Shown here in pieces: positions 18,211-27,258 of a stretch of DNA of 58,604 nt. This DNA comes from JARRQB01 sp965368585 (GTDB lineage: Bacteria > Pseudomonadota > Gammaproteobacteria > Chromatiales > Chromatiaceae), in the NCBI GenBank assembly GCA_965368585.1, contig CBDUNM010000015.1, forward strand, positions 1-58,604. The letters are read 5' to 3'. The position numbers and the translations under genes were made by a program. The notes beneath the pieces were generated by a model that saw only the letters and a program-made list of their open reading frames with translations, did not search any database and had not been told where the DNA came from. Within the stretch, counting starts at the first letter, position 1. Every line of letters starts with the position of its first letter.

Positions 18211-18320
18211 GCAACGGGTTCTTGCGGGACCCGATGGGTTCCGAACTGCACAGTTTTTAACCAGCGGCTATACTCCGGGCGGCGATTCGCCGCGAAGCCG
18301 GAACCGGAACCTGTCACGCC

Positions 18321-18827
18321 ATGCAAGTGCCCTGGTACCCGCCGTTGAGTCAATTCCTGTCGCAGGCCCCGACCGTGGGCAACCTGATGGCGCTGTGCGA
18401 GGAAAGCTATGAGCACCTCACGCGCATGGCACCCGAACTCAAGCGCCTGAACGGTACGCACCAATCCAGCCTCGAAGGGCATATCGATCTCCATCTGGAG
18501 ATTCTGGACCAGGCCCCCTATACGACGCTGATCCATCTCACCTATTTCTTCGATCACCACGAAGAGCAGTCGCCGGATCCCGACGCCGTTTTATGCGTAT
18601 ACCACGACGCCCGTCAGGTCGAGGTCGTCGACCTCAAACAAAACGATTTGCCTCTGGAACGTTTGTTCCATGCCCCGAGTCTACGTAATCGATGGCGGCT
18701 AAATCTGTTCGCCTGCAAATGGCTGGCTTTTTGCGCCAGGCAAGGGCATGCGTTTGAACACCGAGCCACTGACTGGCAGTCGGACCAGAGTCGCACCGCT
18801 GACGGCAGATTAGAAGACAAGCAGTGA
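18321..18827 (+). CDS. DUF1249 (YqiB-like) protein
   Basis: 168 aa. The sequence PTVGNLMALCEESYEHL, the LIHLTYFF segment and VYHDARQVEV match my memory of the DUF1249/YqiB family, a small cytosolic gammaproteobacterial family of unknown function often found near cpdA/nudF. No catalytic motif is visible. The C-terminal 25 residues are polar and low in order. It starts 110 nt after the thioredoxin-like gene and may be read through from it. Confidence 0.8.
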   Translation: MQVPWYPPLSQFLSQAPTVGNLMALCEESYEHLTRMAPELKRLNGTHQSSLEGHIDLHLEILDQAPYTTLIHLTYFFDHHEEQSPDPDAVLCVYHDARQVEVVDLKQNDLPLERLFHAPSLRNRWRLNLFACKWLAFCARQGHAFEHRATDWQSDQSRTADGRLEDKQ

Positions 18828-18836
18828 ACAGGAAAT

Positions 18837-18896
18837 GTACTAGTAATATTTAGTCAGTTTTTTTTCAAAAAAATCTTGACTAAAATAGTAGGTTGT
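18837..18896 (+). promoter_or_regulatory. Tandem IscR type-1-like operators and AT-rich promoter of iscR
   Basis: The region is strikingly AT-rich against its surroundings. By eye, 18872-18896 matches the published [2Fe-2S]-IscR type-1 consensus (ATASYYGACTRWWWYAGTCRRSTAT) at about 20 of 25 positions, including GACTAAAATAGT. A weaker second match (about 17 of 25, with an intact AGTCAG half) lies at 18837-18861. TTGACT at 18876-18881 may be the -35 element inside the stronger site, the arrangement expected for autorepression. The -10 hexamer is not obvious. Confidence 0.65.
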
Positions 18897-18961
18897 TGCT
18901 AGCCTATTAACTGAGTGGTTTACTAAGAAATAAAGTGTGCTGATCAGGAGGCGCGAAGACA

Positions 18962-19438
18962 ATGAGACTATCAACGAAGGGTCGTTATGCGGTAACCGCA
19001 ATGTTGGATCTGGCGCTGAACGGCGTCGACGGTCCGGTGACATTGGCGGAGATTTCGGAAAATCAGGGGATCTCCTTGTCCTATCTCGAGCAGCTTTTTG
19101 CCGCTTTGCGCAGCAAGGGCCTGGTTCGTGGCGTCCGTGGCCCGGGTGGCGGTTACTACCTCGGTCGGGAATCCGACGAAATCTCGATCGCGGACATCAT
19201 CTGCGCCGTGGATGAATGGGTGGAATTCACTCGGTGCAAAGGCAAGGAGAACTGCCAGGGCGGTCAACGGTGCCTGACGCACAGCCTGTGGGACGACCTG
19301 AGTCAGCAAATTTTCATCTTTCTGAGCGACATCACGCTGGCCGAGTTGGTCGAGCGGGGCAACGTCCGCGAGCAGGCGCGTAAACAGAAACTCGAAGAAG
19401 GAATGGGCTCGTCGTCGCTAAAGACGGCTGCCGCATAG
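18962..19438 (+). CDS. iscR: Iron-sulfur cluster regulator IscR
   Basis: 158 aa Rrf2-family repressor. The N-terminal winged helix (MRLSTKGRYAVTAMLDLA, RGVRGPGGGYYLGR) is followed by cluster ligands Cys92, Cys98, Cys104 and His107 in CKGKENCQGGQRCLTH, the same positions as E. coli IscR. AGGAGG precedes the ATG. Holo-IscR represses its own promoter and isc genes; tandem operator-like sites lie directly upstream. Unusually, no iscS/iscU/hscA genes follow: the next gene is on the opposite strand. Confidence 0.95.
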   Translation: MRLSTKGRYAVTAMLDLALNGVDGPVTLAEISENQGISLSYLEQLFAALRSKGLVRGVRGPGGGYYLGRESDEISIADIICAVDEWVEFTRCKGKENCQGGQRCLTHSLWDDLSQQIFIFLSDITLAELVERGNVREQARKQKLEEGMGSSSLKTAAA

Positions 19439-19477
19439 CCTGAAACGTAACGACAGCCCTTCGTCAGCATGGTTGGT

Positions 19478-19501
19478 GGCGGTAGCGTAGCGACTACCGC
19501 C
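19478..19501. terminator. Possible bidirectional hairpin between convergent iscR and kinase genes
   Basis: GGCGGTAG (19478-19485) and CTACCGCC (19494-19501) form a perfect 8-bp stem with an 8-nt loop, placed between the convergent iscR and histidine kinase genes. There is no T-tract on either side, so intrinsic termination is doubtful. Confidence 0.35.
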
Positions 19502-19585
19502 CCAATTCTGATTGCCCACCGGCGCAGCCAGCGTCGTTCGATCCTCACCCTCCCGCCGGGTTAGCGACGCCCCTCCCAGACTCGC

Positions 19586-21532
19586 TCAAGCCGAGTTGCT
19601 CAGCGGCAGCGTGACTTTGAACACGGTGCCGTTGGCGGCATCGGAGTTCACGTCTATTTCACCGCCGTGCGCATCGACGATACGCCGAACGATACCCAGG
19701 CCCAGTCCCGTCCCGTGGACCTTGGTCGTGAAAAAAGGGTCGAACAGGTGCTCGATCTGGCTGGGTTCGATCGGTGCACCGCCGTTGCATATCGAAAATA
19801 TCGCCGCATTGGTCGCTACGTGCCGGTCAATGGTTACGCCGATCCGCGATTTGGGCGGGGCGGCGTCGACCGCATTGTGCAGCAGGTTGATCCACACCTG
19901 CTTGAGCCGGTCCTGATCCACGCTGACGCTGGGCGCGGCCTTGATCCGCCATTCGAGCGTCAGGGATTTTTCTGCCAACGCATTGTCGTCATTACTGACC
20001 AGACCTTGCAGGAACGGCACCAGTTCGATCTGAACCATGTGGAGCTGCAACGGTTTGGCATACAGCAGCATCTCGTCCAGCAAACGCGAGATGCGCCTGG
20101 TTTCGCCCGCCGCCAGGTCGGCCCTTTTCCGGGCCGGCTCCGGCAACGAGGCGGCCTGGAAATAGTCCATTGCCATACTCAGCGTCGTGAGCGGGCTGCG
20201 CAGTTCGTGCGCGATGCCCGACGCGAACTGACCGATTGCCGCCAATCTTGCATGTTCGGTCAGCTTTAGCGTGCGCGCGAAACTGAGGGTGATCAGCAGG
20301 GACAGGTTGGTTAACAGCTCGATGTGTTCACTGGTGTAGGTGTTGGCGGTACGGGTGGCGAACACCAGCACCCCCGGGGTGGGGCTGCGGCTGGTGACCG
20401 GCATGAAGATGCTGTCGCGCATCCCCAGCTCAGTGAGCAACCGCAGCAGGCGAAAGCGCCGGTCGGATGCCGCCAGGCCCGATAAGTCGTGAATTCTGGC
20501 GGGTTTATTGCTTTTCAGGCAGGTGCCCAACGGGGTGTCGTCGATGGTGAAACGCGCCAAGCGATGGGTGGCGGGCTTGCCGTCGCAATAGGCGCGCTCC
20601 AACTGCGCCATGTTGTCGGGCGAAACAAAGACGATGCCCACCCAGTCCAGGGGCAGCAGTTGCGGCATGGTCTCGGCGGTAAAGCGCAATGTTTCGTCGA
20701 GATCGCTGCCTTCCTGCAGGCGGGTCAACATCCGGATCAGCGCATCCAGACGTGCGGCGAGTTGGTTGACGGAGCTTGCCAGCCATCCGATCTCGTTTTC
20801 GGTGTCGATCGTCAGTCGCTGTGCAAAGTCGCCGGCGGCGATGTTTCTGAAACCCTGCATGGTTTTTTGCAGCGGGCGCAGTACCTTGACCACGAACCAC
20901 AGCAATATCCCCAGCGCCATCAGCAGCGTGGCGACGATGGCCGCGCGATTGAGGCGGTCGGTCAGCCGATGCCTTTGGTTGACCGCGGTTTCCAACGCCA
21001 TGATCAATTCGTTGATATGCCAATTCAGGTCCGCGGAATTATCCGTGATGTATTCGGTGGCCCATTCGAGCCGCGGTTCGGCCTCGTCGGTTCCGATGCG
21101 CTCGTTGAAGTCGTTTCTGAACTGTGTCCAGAACTCCACCAACCGCTGCGCCGCCGTCCGTGTACGCGCGTCCAGGTCCGCCGACCAGGGCGCCTCCATG
21201 CCCGACAGCTCCGCAGTGAAACGCGCTTGCGCAAAACCTCGGGCAAGCGCGTCGATCACGTTGAGCTGCGCTTTCAAGTCGCCGTAGTAAAGGCGTAAAT
21301 CCCTGAAATAGCTCTCGTAGTCCCTTGCCGCATTGTCCAGGTAAGTCTTGGCGCGCATGTTCATCGCGTCGCTGGTGAGCTGCAGTCGTGTACCCAGCCG
21401 CAGCAGCGTATCTTCGGCCCTCTGCGTGCTCAGCATCTGCAGCGTATGGGCACTCGACAGGGCAAACAGCGATGCCAGGGCGAGCACTGCGACGGAGATC
21501 TGAAATTTCAGGGTTTTGAGTGTACGCAGCAA
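19586..21532 (-). CDS. Orphan membrane sensor histidine kinase (HAMP-GAF)
   Basis: 648 aa. The first membrane segment is at about residues 10-30, then a mostly helical periplasmic region of about 165 aa with no recognisable ligand domain. A second membrane segment (VATLLMALGILLWFVV, about 200-222) leads into a HAMP linker, a GAF domain (about 275-400) and a HisKA H-box HELRSPL (His about 442). The HATPase has LLHNAVDAA, ICNGGAPI and GTGLGLGIVRR; the usual DxGxG is written as NGGAPI, which is atypical. No response regulator gene adjoins it, so the partner is unknown. Confidence 0.9.
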   Translation of the reverse strand: MLRTLKTLKFQISVAVLALASLFALSSAHTLQMLSTQRAEDTLLRLGTRLQLTSDAMNMRAKTYLDNAARDYESYFRDLRLYYGDLKAQLNVIDALARGFAQARFTAELSGMEAPWSADLDARTRTAAQRLVEFWTQFRNDFNERIGTDEAEPRLEWATEYITDNSADLNWHINELIMALETAVNQRHRLTDRLNRAAIVATLLMALGILLWFVVKVLRPLQKTMQGFRNIAAGDFAQRLTIDTENEIGWLASSVNQLAARLDALIRMLTRLQEGSDLDETLRFTAETMPQLLPLDWVGIVFVSPDNMAQLERAYCDGKPATHRLARFTIDDTPLGTCLKSNKPARIHDLSGLAASDRRFRLLRLLTELGMRDSIFMPVTSRSPTPGVLVFATRTANTYTSEHIELLTNLSLLITLSFARTLKLTEHARLAAIGQFASGIAHELRSPLTTLSMAMDYFQAASLPEPARKRADLAAGETRRISRLLDEMLLYAKPLQLHMVQIELVPFLQGLVSNDDNALAEKSLTLEWRIKAAPSVSVDQDRLKQVWINLLHNAVDAAPPKSRIGVTIDRHVATNAAIFSICNGGAPIEPSQIEHLFDPFFTTKVHGTGLGLGIVRRIVDAHGGEIDVNSDAANGTVFKVTLPLSNSA

Positions 21533-21755
21533 GACCTGGTGCTCCTGATGCCTGTCGCCGAATGATGCGGACCCGGCAGGGTGGGTGTCACTATCTATCT
21601 GCTGTTCAGTGGATTATCGAACAGTCTATCTTGATCCGCCTTCGACGCTGAACATTATCCGGAGACTCCGTTGCCTCAGCCAGTGCGATTACTTCAGTCC
21701 GCTGGGCACTCTGAGTATGATCGGGACCCTGTCACATCCCGAAATGGAACCTGAT

Positions 21756-22673
21756 ATGAATATCGAAGGTATCGAGGCATTGGAAACCCTGCGGGACTGG
21801 GTCCGTTGGGGCGCGAGTCGTTTCGAAGAGGCGGGACTGTGGTTTGGCCACGGCACGGACAATGCGCTCGATGAAGCCTTGGCGATGGTGCTGCACGGCG
21901 TGCATCTGACCCACGCCATACCGGCCGACTATCTGGATGCGCGTCTGACCCGCTCCGAGAAGGAACGGTTGCTCGGCTTGATGCGCCGGCGCGTCGAGGA
22001 GCGCCTGCCGTTGGCTTATCTGACCCACGAGGCCAGGTTCGCCGGCTTGGATTTCTTCGTCAACGAAAACGTGCTGGTGCCGCGTTCACCGATCGCCGAG
22101 TTGATCGAAGACGGGTTTTCGCCCTGGCTCGACGAGTCTGACGTGTCCGGGGTGCTGGATCTGTGTACCGGCTGCGGCTGCATCGCCGTCGCCTGTGCGC
22201 TGGCATTTCCCGATGCGGCGGTGGATGCCACCGACATCTCACCGTCGGCCCTCGAAGTCGCGCAGATAAATATCGAACGCTACGGACTCGAGGAACGGGT
22301 CACCGCCATTCGGGCCGACGTGTTCGAGGGTCTGGGCGGTGGCAGCTACGACCTGATCGTCAGCAATCCGCCGTACGTCAGTACCGCCGAAATGAACGAT
22401 CTCCCGGAAGAGTACGGGCATGAACCGGAGCTAGGCCTGGAGGCGGGTGACGATGGGCTGGACATCGTCGAACGCATCCTGCGTGACGGCGGCCGCTACC
22501 TGCGACCGGGCGGTATCATGGTGGTCGAAGTGGGCAATAGCGCCGACGCCCTGGCGGCTCGATATCCCCGGGTGCCCTTTCTGTGGCTCGACTTTGCGCG
22601 CGGCGGGGACGGGGTCTTTTTGCTAACCGCGGAGCAACTGGATGAGCATGAGGCCGAATTCGACGAGGACTAG
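21756..22673 (+). CDS. prmB: 50S ribosomal protein L3 glutamine methyltransferase
   Basis: 305 aa from ATG 21756; ATG 21744 is in frame just upstream. It has an N-terminal helical domain, then a Rossmann methyltransferase with LDLCTGCGCIAVACA for SAM binding and the catalytic NPPY (204-207) that grips the glutamine amide. The sequence VRWGASRFEEAGLWFGHGTDNALDEA is typical of PrmB rather than PrmC. It N5-methylates a glutamine in uL3 during 50S assembly. The downstream small gene overlaps its 3' end by 32 nt. Confidence 0.93.
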   Translation: MNIEGIEALETLRDWVRWGASRFEEAGLWFGHGTDNALDEALAMVLHGVHLTHAIPADYLDARLTRSEKERLLGLMRRRVEERLPLAYLTHEARFAGLDFFVNENVLVPRSPIAELIEDGFSPWLDESDVSGVLDLCTGCGCIAVACALAFPDAAVDATDISPSALEVAQINIERYGLEERVTAIRADVFEGLGGGSYDLIVSNPPYVSTAEMNDLPEEYGHEPELGLEAGDDGLDIVERILRDGGRYLRPGGIMVVEVGNSADALAARYPRVPFLWLDFARGGDGVFLLTAEQLDEHEAEFDED

Positions 22674-23016
22674 GAGTTTGCGTCGTGCCAAGAGCATCGA
22701 CGCGTACGTCGAATGGGTGAAGCAGGCGGTATTCGAGGTTGCGGACCTGAAGGAATGCCTGCTGTACGAAGTCGAGGAACGGGTGAGATTTCCGTATTTC
22801 ATCGAACCCCTGGAACACGGCGTCAAGCAGCTGTATCAAGCCATGAAGGACGGCAACTACCATTTCGTTCGTAAGGTTATACCCTTCATGGATGTCGCAT
22901 TCGCGCATGCCGACCAGATTCCATTTCATACCCTGCTCAAGCAACTCAACGAAACGCAACGACACGGCCTCGAAGTTGACGAAAATGGTTGCGCTCCGCC
23001 GCTACCCGGCGCTTGA
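22642..23016 (+). CDS. Small protein of unknown function overlapping prmB
   Basis: 124 aa, ATG at 22642 inside the end of prmB in another frame, with GGAG 6 nt before it. The predicted protein is acidic and probably all-helical (AYVEWVKQAVFEVADLKECLLYEVEE). It has no signal peptide, membrane segment or metal motif that I can recognise; one Cys is in the first third and one near the C-terminus. The overlap implies coupling to prmB. It ends 45 nt before hemN and overlaps the hemN upstream site by 4 nt. Reality is supported by the ribosome-binding site and coding-like composition only. Confidence 0.65.
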   Translation: MSMRPNSTRTRSLRRAKSIDAYVEWVKQAVFEVADLKECLLYEVEERVRFPYFIEPLEHGVKQLYQAMKDGNYHFVRKVIPFMDVAFAHADQIPFHTLLKQLNETQRHGLEVDENGCAPPLPGA

Positions 23017-23053
23017 TCAATGTCATCTGGCTTGGAGCGTATGCTGCTAGAAT
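23013..23053 (+). promoter_or_regulatory. Candidate FNR/FixK-activated promoter of hemN
   Basis: TTGATCAATGTCAT (23013-23026) agrees with TTGAY-N4-RTCAA at 9 of 10 fixed positions. TAGAAT (23048-23053) would be the -10 and places the site about 41 nt upstream of a start near 23060-23061, the class-II activator geometry. That start would coincide with the hemN ATG, implying a leaderless or nearly leaderless message. Confidence 0.55.
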
Positions 23054-23060
23054 CCAGACC

Positions 23061-24455
23061 ATGAAACAGTCAGAGCAAGCCCTCGTTTTCGACCTCGATC
23101 TGATCCGCAAGTACGATCAGGCGGGGCCGCGTTACACCTCATATCCGACCGCCGTTCAGTTTCACGAGGATTTCGGCGTGGACGAATACGCCGCGACGGC
23201 GCGTGCCACCAATGATTCACGACGTCCTCTGTCGCTGTATTTCCACCTGCCGTTCTGCGATACGGTGTGTTTTTACTGTGCCTGCAACAAAGTCGTGACC
23301 AAGGATCGCAGCAAGGCGGCGCCTTATCTGCAGCGGGTGCATCGCGAGTTGGCGATGCAGAGTGCCTTGTTCGACCGCGATCGGCCGGTCGAACAACTGC
23401 ATTGGGGCGGCGGTACGCCCACCTTCCTCAGCGGTGACGAAATGCGCGAGTTGATGCGCGTCACCGGGGAGCACTTTCAGTTGCTCGATGGCGACCGGGG
23501 CGAATATTCGATCGAGATCGATCCCCGCGAGGCCGATGTGGCGACGGTCGGGTTGCTTCGGGAGATCGGTTTCAACCGGATGAGCCTCGGGGTCCAGGAC
23601 TTCGAACCAAGTGTTCAGAAGGCGGTCAACCGCATCCAGTCGGAAACGCAGACGTTGGCGGTATTGAACGCGGCGCGTGCCGCGGGTTTCAAATCGACCA
23701 GTATCGATTTGATCTACGGGTTGCCGTTTCAATCGGTGGCGAGTTTTGCGCGCACGCTCGATCGCATCATCGAGGCAGACCCCGATCGGCTGTCGGTATT
23801 CAACTACGCTCACCTGCCGGAACTGTTCAAACCGCAGCGCCGCATCGACGCGGCCGACCTGCCCAGCCCGCAGGAGAAGCTGGACATTCTGCAGATGTGC
23901 GGCGAAAAATTATCGGCGGCCGGTTATGTCTACATCGGTATGGATCACTTTGCCCGTCCCGACGACGAACTGGCGATCGCGCAGCGCGAGGGCACGCTGT
24001 ACCGCAACTTCCAGGGCTATTCCACGCATGCGCACTGCGACTTGATCGGACTGGGCATCACCTCGATCGGCATGGTCGGGGCGAGTTATTCGCAAAACGT
24101 CAAATCGCTCGACGCTTACGCCGAACGCATCGATCGCGGTGACCTGCCGGTATTTCGCGGTCTGGCGTTGTCGCGCGACGATCAGATTCGACGGGACGTG
24201 ATCACGGCGTTGATCTGCAATTTCGCGCTCGACTACACGGCGATCAAAGAAACCTGGGACGTCGTGTTCGCCGACTATTTCGCGACGGAAGTGTCGGAGT
24301 TGCAAACGATGGAAAGCGACGGTCTGGTATCCCTGGGCGATGCCGGTATCCGGGTATTGCCGCGCGGTCGCCTGCTGATACGCAATATCTGTATGGTGTT
24401 CGATGCTTACCTCAAACCTGCGACCGAACGTCAGAATTTCTCGCGCGTAATCTGA
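23061..24455 (+). CDS. hemN: Oxygen-independent coproporphyrinogen III dehydrogenase
   Basis: 464 aa from ATG 23061. Radical-SAM cysteines Cys66, Cys70, Cys73 plus Cys75 in CDTVCFYCACNK, the RYTSYPTA N-terminus, WGGGTPTFL and the C-terminal HemN domain identify the true HemN rather than the HemW homologue. It makes protoporphyrinogen IX from coproporphyrinogen III without O2, supplying haem for the cbb3 oxidase and other cytochromes. No ribosome-binding site is visible immediately before the ATG; an FNR-type site is upstream. Confidence 0.96.
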   Translation: MKQSEQALVFDLDLIRKYDQAGPRYTSYPTAVQFHEDFGVDEYAATARATNDSRRPLSLYFHLPFCDTVCFYCACNKVVTKDRSKAAPYLQRVHRELAMQSALFDRDRPVEQLHWGGGTPTFLSGDEMRELMRVTGEHFQLLDGDRGEYSIEIDPREADVATVGLLREIGFNRMSLGVQDFEPSVQKAVNRIQSETQTLAVLNAARAAGFKSTSIDLIYGLPFQSVASFARTLDRIIEADPDRLSVFNYAHLPELFKPQRRIDAADLPSPQEKLDILQMCGEKLSAAGYVYIGMDHFARPDDELAIAQREGTLYRNFQGYSTHAHCDLIGLGITSIGMVGASYSQNVKSLDAYAERIDRGDLPVFRGLALSRDDQIRRDVITALICNFALDYTAIKETWDVVFADYFATEVSELQTMESDGLVSLGDAGIRVLPRGRLLIRNICMVFDAYLKPATERQNFSRVI

Positions 24456-24508
24456 AAACCCCGGCGAGTCGGCGACGGGGCCAACCGGATCTGTCCCGTC
24501 GACAGGCG

Positions 24509-24538
24509 ACCCCCGCAACACGACCTGGGGTGCTCTTT
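24509..24538 (+). terminator. Possible hemN terminator
   Basis: ACCCC (24509-24513) and GGGGT (24527-24531) can pair and are followed by CTTTT. A second stem, CGACGGG/CCCGTCG (24473-24501), lies just before it. Both follow the hemN stop; the stem is short, so this is tentative. Confidence 0.3.
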
Positions 24539-24630
24539 TGGCCCGCGTGGTCGGCTCGGAAGGGTTCTCAATTGCAGTAGCCGGCGCCTCCGGCGATGCT
24601 CACCGGTAGTGAAAATGCTTGATCAGGGGC

Positions 24631-24636
24631 TATAAT
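24631..24636 (+). promoter_or_regulatory. -10 element of the tRNA-Leu promoter
   Basis: A consensus TATAAT lies 24 nt before the mature tRNA 5' end, with a GC-rich discriminator (GTCCGG) typical of stable-RNA promoters. The -35 region (about 24608-24613) is poor. Confidence 0.55.
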
Positions 24637-24659
24637 GTCCGGCTTGCTGCTCGATCCAT

Positions 24660-24745
<86 letters not shown>

Positions 24746-24833
24746 TGTTGAGCCAAGTCCGTGAGGCGGCGCAGGTCGGCGCCGCACCCTAACATACACG
24801 AATTGACAGATCGGCTGTCGGAGTTTTCGGTTT

Positions 24834-26135
24834 ATGCAAGTTACTGTTGAATCGGGCGAAGGCCTGGAAAAGCGTCTGAGTGTCGAGTTGCCGGCGGAGC
24901 GAGTCAGCGCCGAGGTAGAGAAGAAGCTCAGCCAGCTGGCGCGTAGCGTGAAGCTGGACGGATTCCGCCCCGGCAAGGTCCCGATGCGCGTCATCAAGCA
25001 GCGCTTCGGCGCGCAGGTGCGCGAGGAAACCTTTGGCGACCTGATTCAAGCGACGTTTTTCGAGGCGGCTGTCAAGGAAAACCTGCGTCCCGCCGGTGAA
25101 CCCAGGATCGAGCTCAAAGACGACACGGCCGATGGCGGATTTACCTACACCGCCATTTTCGAGGTCATGCCTGAGATCGAGCTGACCGATCCCGGCGCAC
25201 TGCAAATCAAGCGGCCGGTGGCCGAAGTGGTGGAAGGCGACGTGGACGCGATGATCGCCAAACTGCGCGATCAGCGCACGATCTGGAACGAGGTGGAGCG
25301 CGCTGCGCAACACGGCGACACCGTGCATATCGACTTTACCGGCTATTTGGACGGCGAACCGTTTGAAGGCGGGTCGGCAAAGAATACGCCCTTGAAACTG
25401 GGTTCCGGTGCGATGATCGAGGGTTTTGAAACGGGACTGCTGGGCGCCAGCGCGGGCGAAACCCGTACCCTGGAGCTCAAATTTCCCGACGACTATCACT
25501 CGGCGAAACTGGCCGGCAAACAGACGCGGTTTGAAGTCAAGATCAACAAAGTGGCTGAACCGGTTTTACCCGAGGTCGACGAGGATTTCGTGAGGGCGCT
25601 CGGGGTCGAGGATGGCACGATCGAGACGCTGCGTACCGAAATCCGCGCCAACCTGGAGCGCGAGCTCAGGCAGAAGATCAAGACGACCACCAAGGAACGG
25701 ATCCTCGACGCCTTGCTGCAGGCCAACAAGCTGACCATTCCGAAGGCGATGGTGCAAGAGGAAGCGCTTCGCATGAAGAACCAGACGCAACAGGAAATGG
25801 CCCAGTCAGGGCAGGGAAAGGCCATCGATTTTCCTGTCAATATGTTTGAGGCGCAAGCGGAGCGTCGCGTGTCGCTGGGACTGCTGGTGGGCGATATCGT
25901 GCGTAAGCAGGAAATCAAGGTCGACGCCGAGCGCGTGCGCAGTACAATCGAGGAATTCGCCACTTCTTACGAAAATCCCGACGAAGTCATCAGCTACTAT
26001 TTGAACGATCGTGAACAGCGCGGTGGCGTCGAGAACCTGGTGCTCGAGGATCAGGTCGTTGACTGGCTACTGGAGCAGGCCCAGGTCGAGGACGAGCGCC
26101 AGAGTCTCGACGAGGTGATGAACAGTAAAACCTGA
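24834..26135 (+). CDS. tig: Trigger factor
   Basis: 433 aa, full length. The N-terminal ribosome-binding domain has the signature loop GFRPGKVP. An FKBP-type prolyl isomerase domain lies at about 150-245 (GDTVHIDFTGYLDGEPFEGG, GSGAMIEGFE), followed by the long helical C-terminal chaperone arms. It binds nascent chains at the ribosome exit (via L23) and assists folding. First gene of the tig-clpP-clpX-lon proteostasis block. Confidence 0.98.
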   Translation: MQVTVESGEGLEKRLSVELPAERVSAEVEKKLSQLARSVKLDGFRPGKVPMRVIKQRFGAQVREETFGDLIQATFFEAAVKENLRPAGEPRIELKDDTADGGFTYTAIFEVMPEIELTDPGALQIKRPVAEVVEGDVDAMIAKLRDQRTIWNEVERAAQHGDTVHIDFTGYLDGEPFEGGSAKNTPLKLGSGAMIEGFETGLLGASAGETRTLELKFPDDYHSAKLAGKQTRFEVKINKVAEPVLPEVDEDFVRALGVEDGTIETLRTEIRANLERELRQKIKTTTKERILDALLQANKLTIPKAMVQEEALRMKNQTQQEMAQSGQGKAIDFPVNMFEAQAERRVSLGLLVGDIVRKQEIKVDAERVRSTIEEFATSYENPDEVISYYLNDREQRGGVENLVLEDQVVDWLLEQAQVEDERQSLDEVMNSKT

Positions 26136-26286
26136 TACGGACCAGAGGGCGACGGGCGGCTGATATCACGGATCCGTTGATTTCACGTGATTTGTCCCCT
26201 TGCGCCATGCACCTACCGCGAAGCATGGGCGCTGGCTGATAAAATCCGGGGTCGATTCCAAAATTGCTTATCAAGGAAGCACCGAA

Positions 26287-26925
26287 ATGTCCGATATGAC
26301 GGCTATGAGTCATTTAGAACCAACGAACCTCGGCCTCGTACCGATGGTCGTGGAGCAGACCGCACGCGGTGAACGCGCGTACGACATTTACTCGCGCCTG
26401 CTCAAGGAACGCGTCGTTTTCTGTATCGGGCCGGTCGAAGACAACATGGCTAACCTGATCGTGGCGCAGTTGTTGTTTCTCGAGTCGGAAAATCCCGATA
26501 AAGACATTCATCTGTACATCAATTCCCCCGGTGGAGCGGTGACCTCCGGATTGGCCATTTACGACACCATGCAGTTCATTCGACCGCATGTGAGCACGAT
26601 GTGTATCGGTCAGGCTGCCAGTATGGGCGCCTTGTTGCTGGCCGGTGGGGAACAGGGAAAACGTTACTGTCTGCCGCATTCGCGCGTCATGATTCACCAG
26701 CCGCTGGGCGGTTATCAGGGCCAGGCGACGGATATTGAAATCCACGCGCGGGAAATTCTACTTATTCGCGACAAACTGAACCGCATTCTGGCCCATCACA
26801 CCGGACAGAGTCTGGAAAAAATCGGCGTCGACACCGAACGCGATAATTTCATGAGCGGGGAAGAATCGGCCGAATACGGATTGATCGACAAGGTCTTGGA
26901 TCGGCGCGCCAAGGCGGTCGAATAA
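26287..26925 (+). CDS. clpP: ATP-dependent Clp protease proteolytic subunit
   Basis: 212 aa from ATG 26287, with AAGGA about 9 nt upstream. Catalytic triad visible as Ser112 (GQAASMGA), His137 (RVMIHQP) and Asp186. The sequence LGLVPMVVEQTARGERAYDIYSRLL is the usual ClpP start, including a short processed propeptide. It forms tetradecamers capped by ClpX. ClpX follows after a 333-nt gap, longer than usual. Confidence 0.98.
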   Translation: MSDMTAMSHLEPTNLGLVPMVVEQTARGERAYDIYSRLLKERVVFCIGPVEDNMANLIVAQLLFLESENPDKDIHLYINSPGGAVTSGLAIYDTMQFIRPHVSTMCIGQAASMGALLLAGGEQGKRYCLPHSRVMIHQPLGGYQGQATDIEIHAREILLIRDKLNRILAHHTGQSLEKIGVDTERDNFMSGEESAEYGLIDKVLDRRAKAVE

Positions 26926-27258
26926 CCCGGTGGGTGGGGTTTCCTCGATGCGAGGTCGCCCCGTGATGAATCGGTATTTTATTAACAAATCATTGATTTG
27001 CGTGCCGCAAATACCGGTTTGGGCGTTCGGTAGGCTGGGCCGAATGGCGCCAGCCCGGGATGCTTCCACGGTGCGGACCGTTGGTGCTTCGACCGGGCAG
27101 GGATTCACTGGCCCGGAAATGTATAAAATCGTTGTGAAAAGTTAGGTTGTCATCCTTAATTAATCCGATATGATGACGAAAACGGTTAACTCGACGCTGC
27201 TTGGCAGGCGTTCATGGACGAGGGTGGTCGATGTTAGAAGAAATGGGGTGCACGGGCT
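26926..27258 (+). other. clpP-clpX intergenic region (333 nt)
   Basis: No gene is convincing here. The left half is GC-rich and shows nothing. At 27122-27129 TATAAAAT could be a -10 for clpX, followed by an AT-rich leader (TTAATTAATCC) unlike the surroundings. This suggests clpX has its own promoter in addition to read-through from clpP. Confidence 0.4.
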
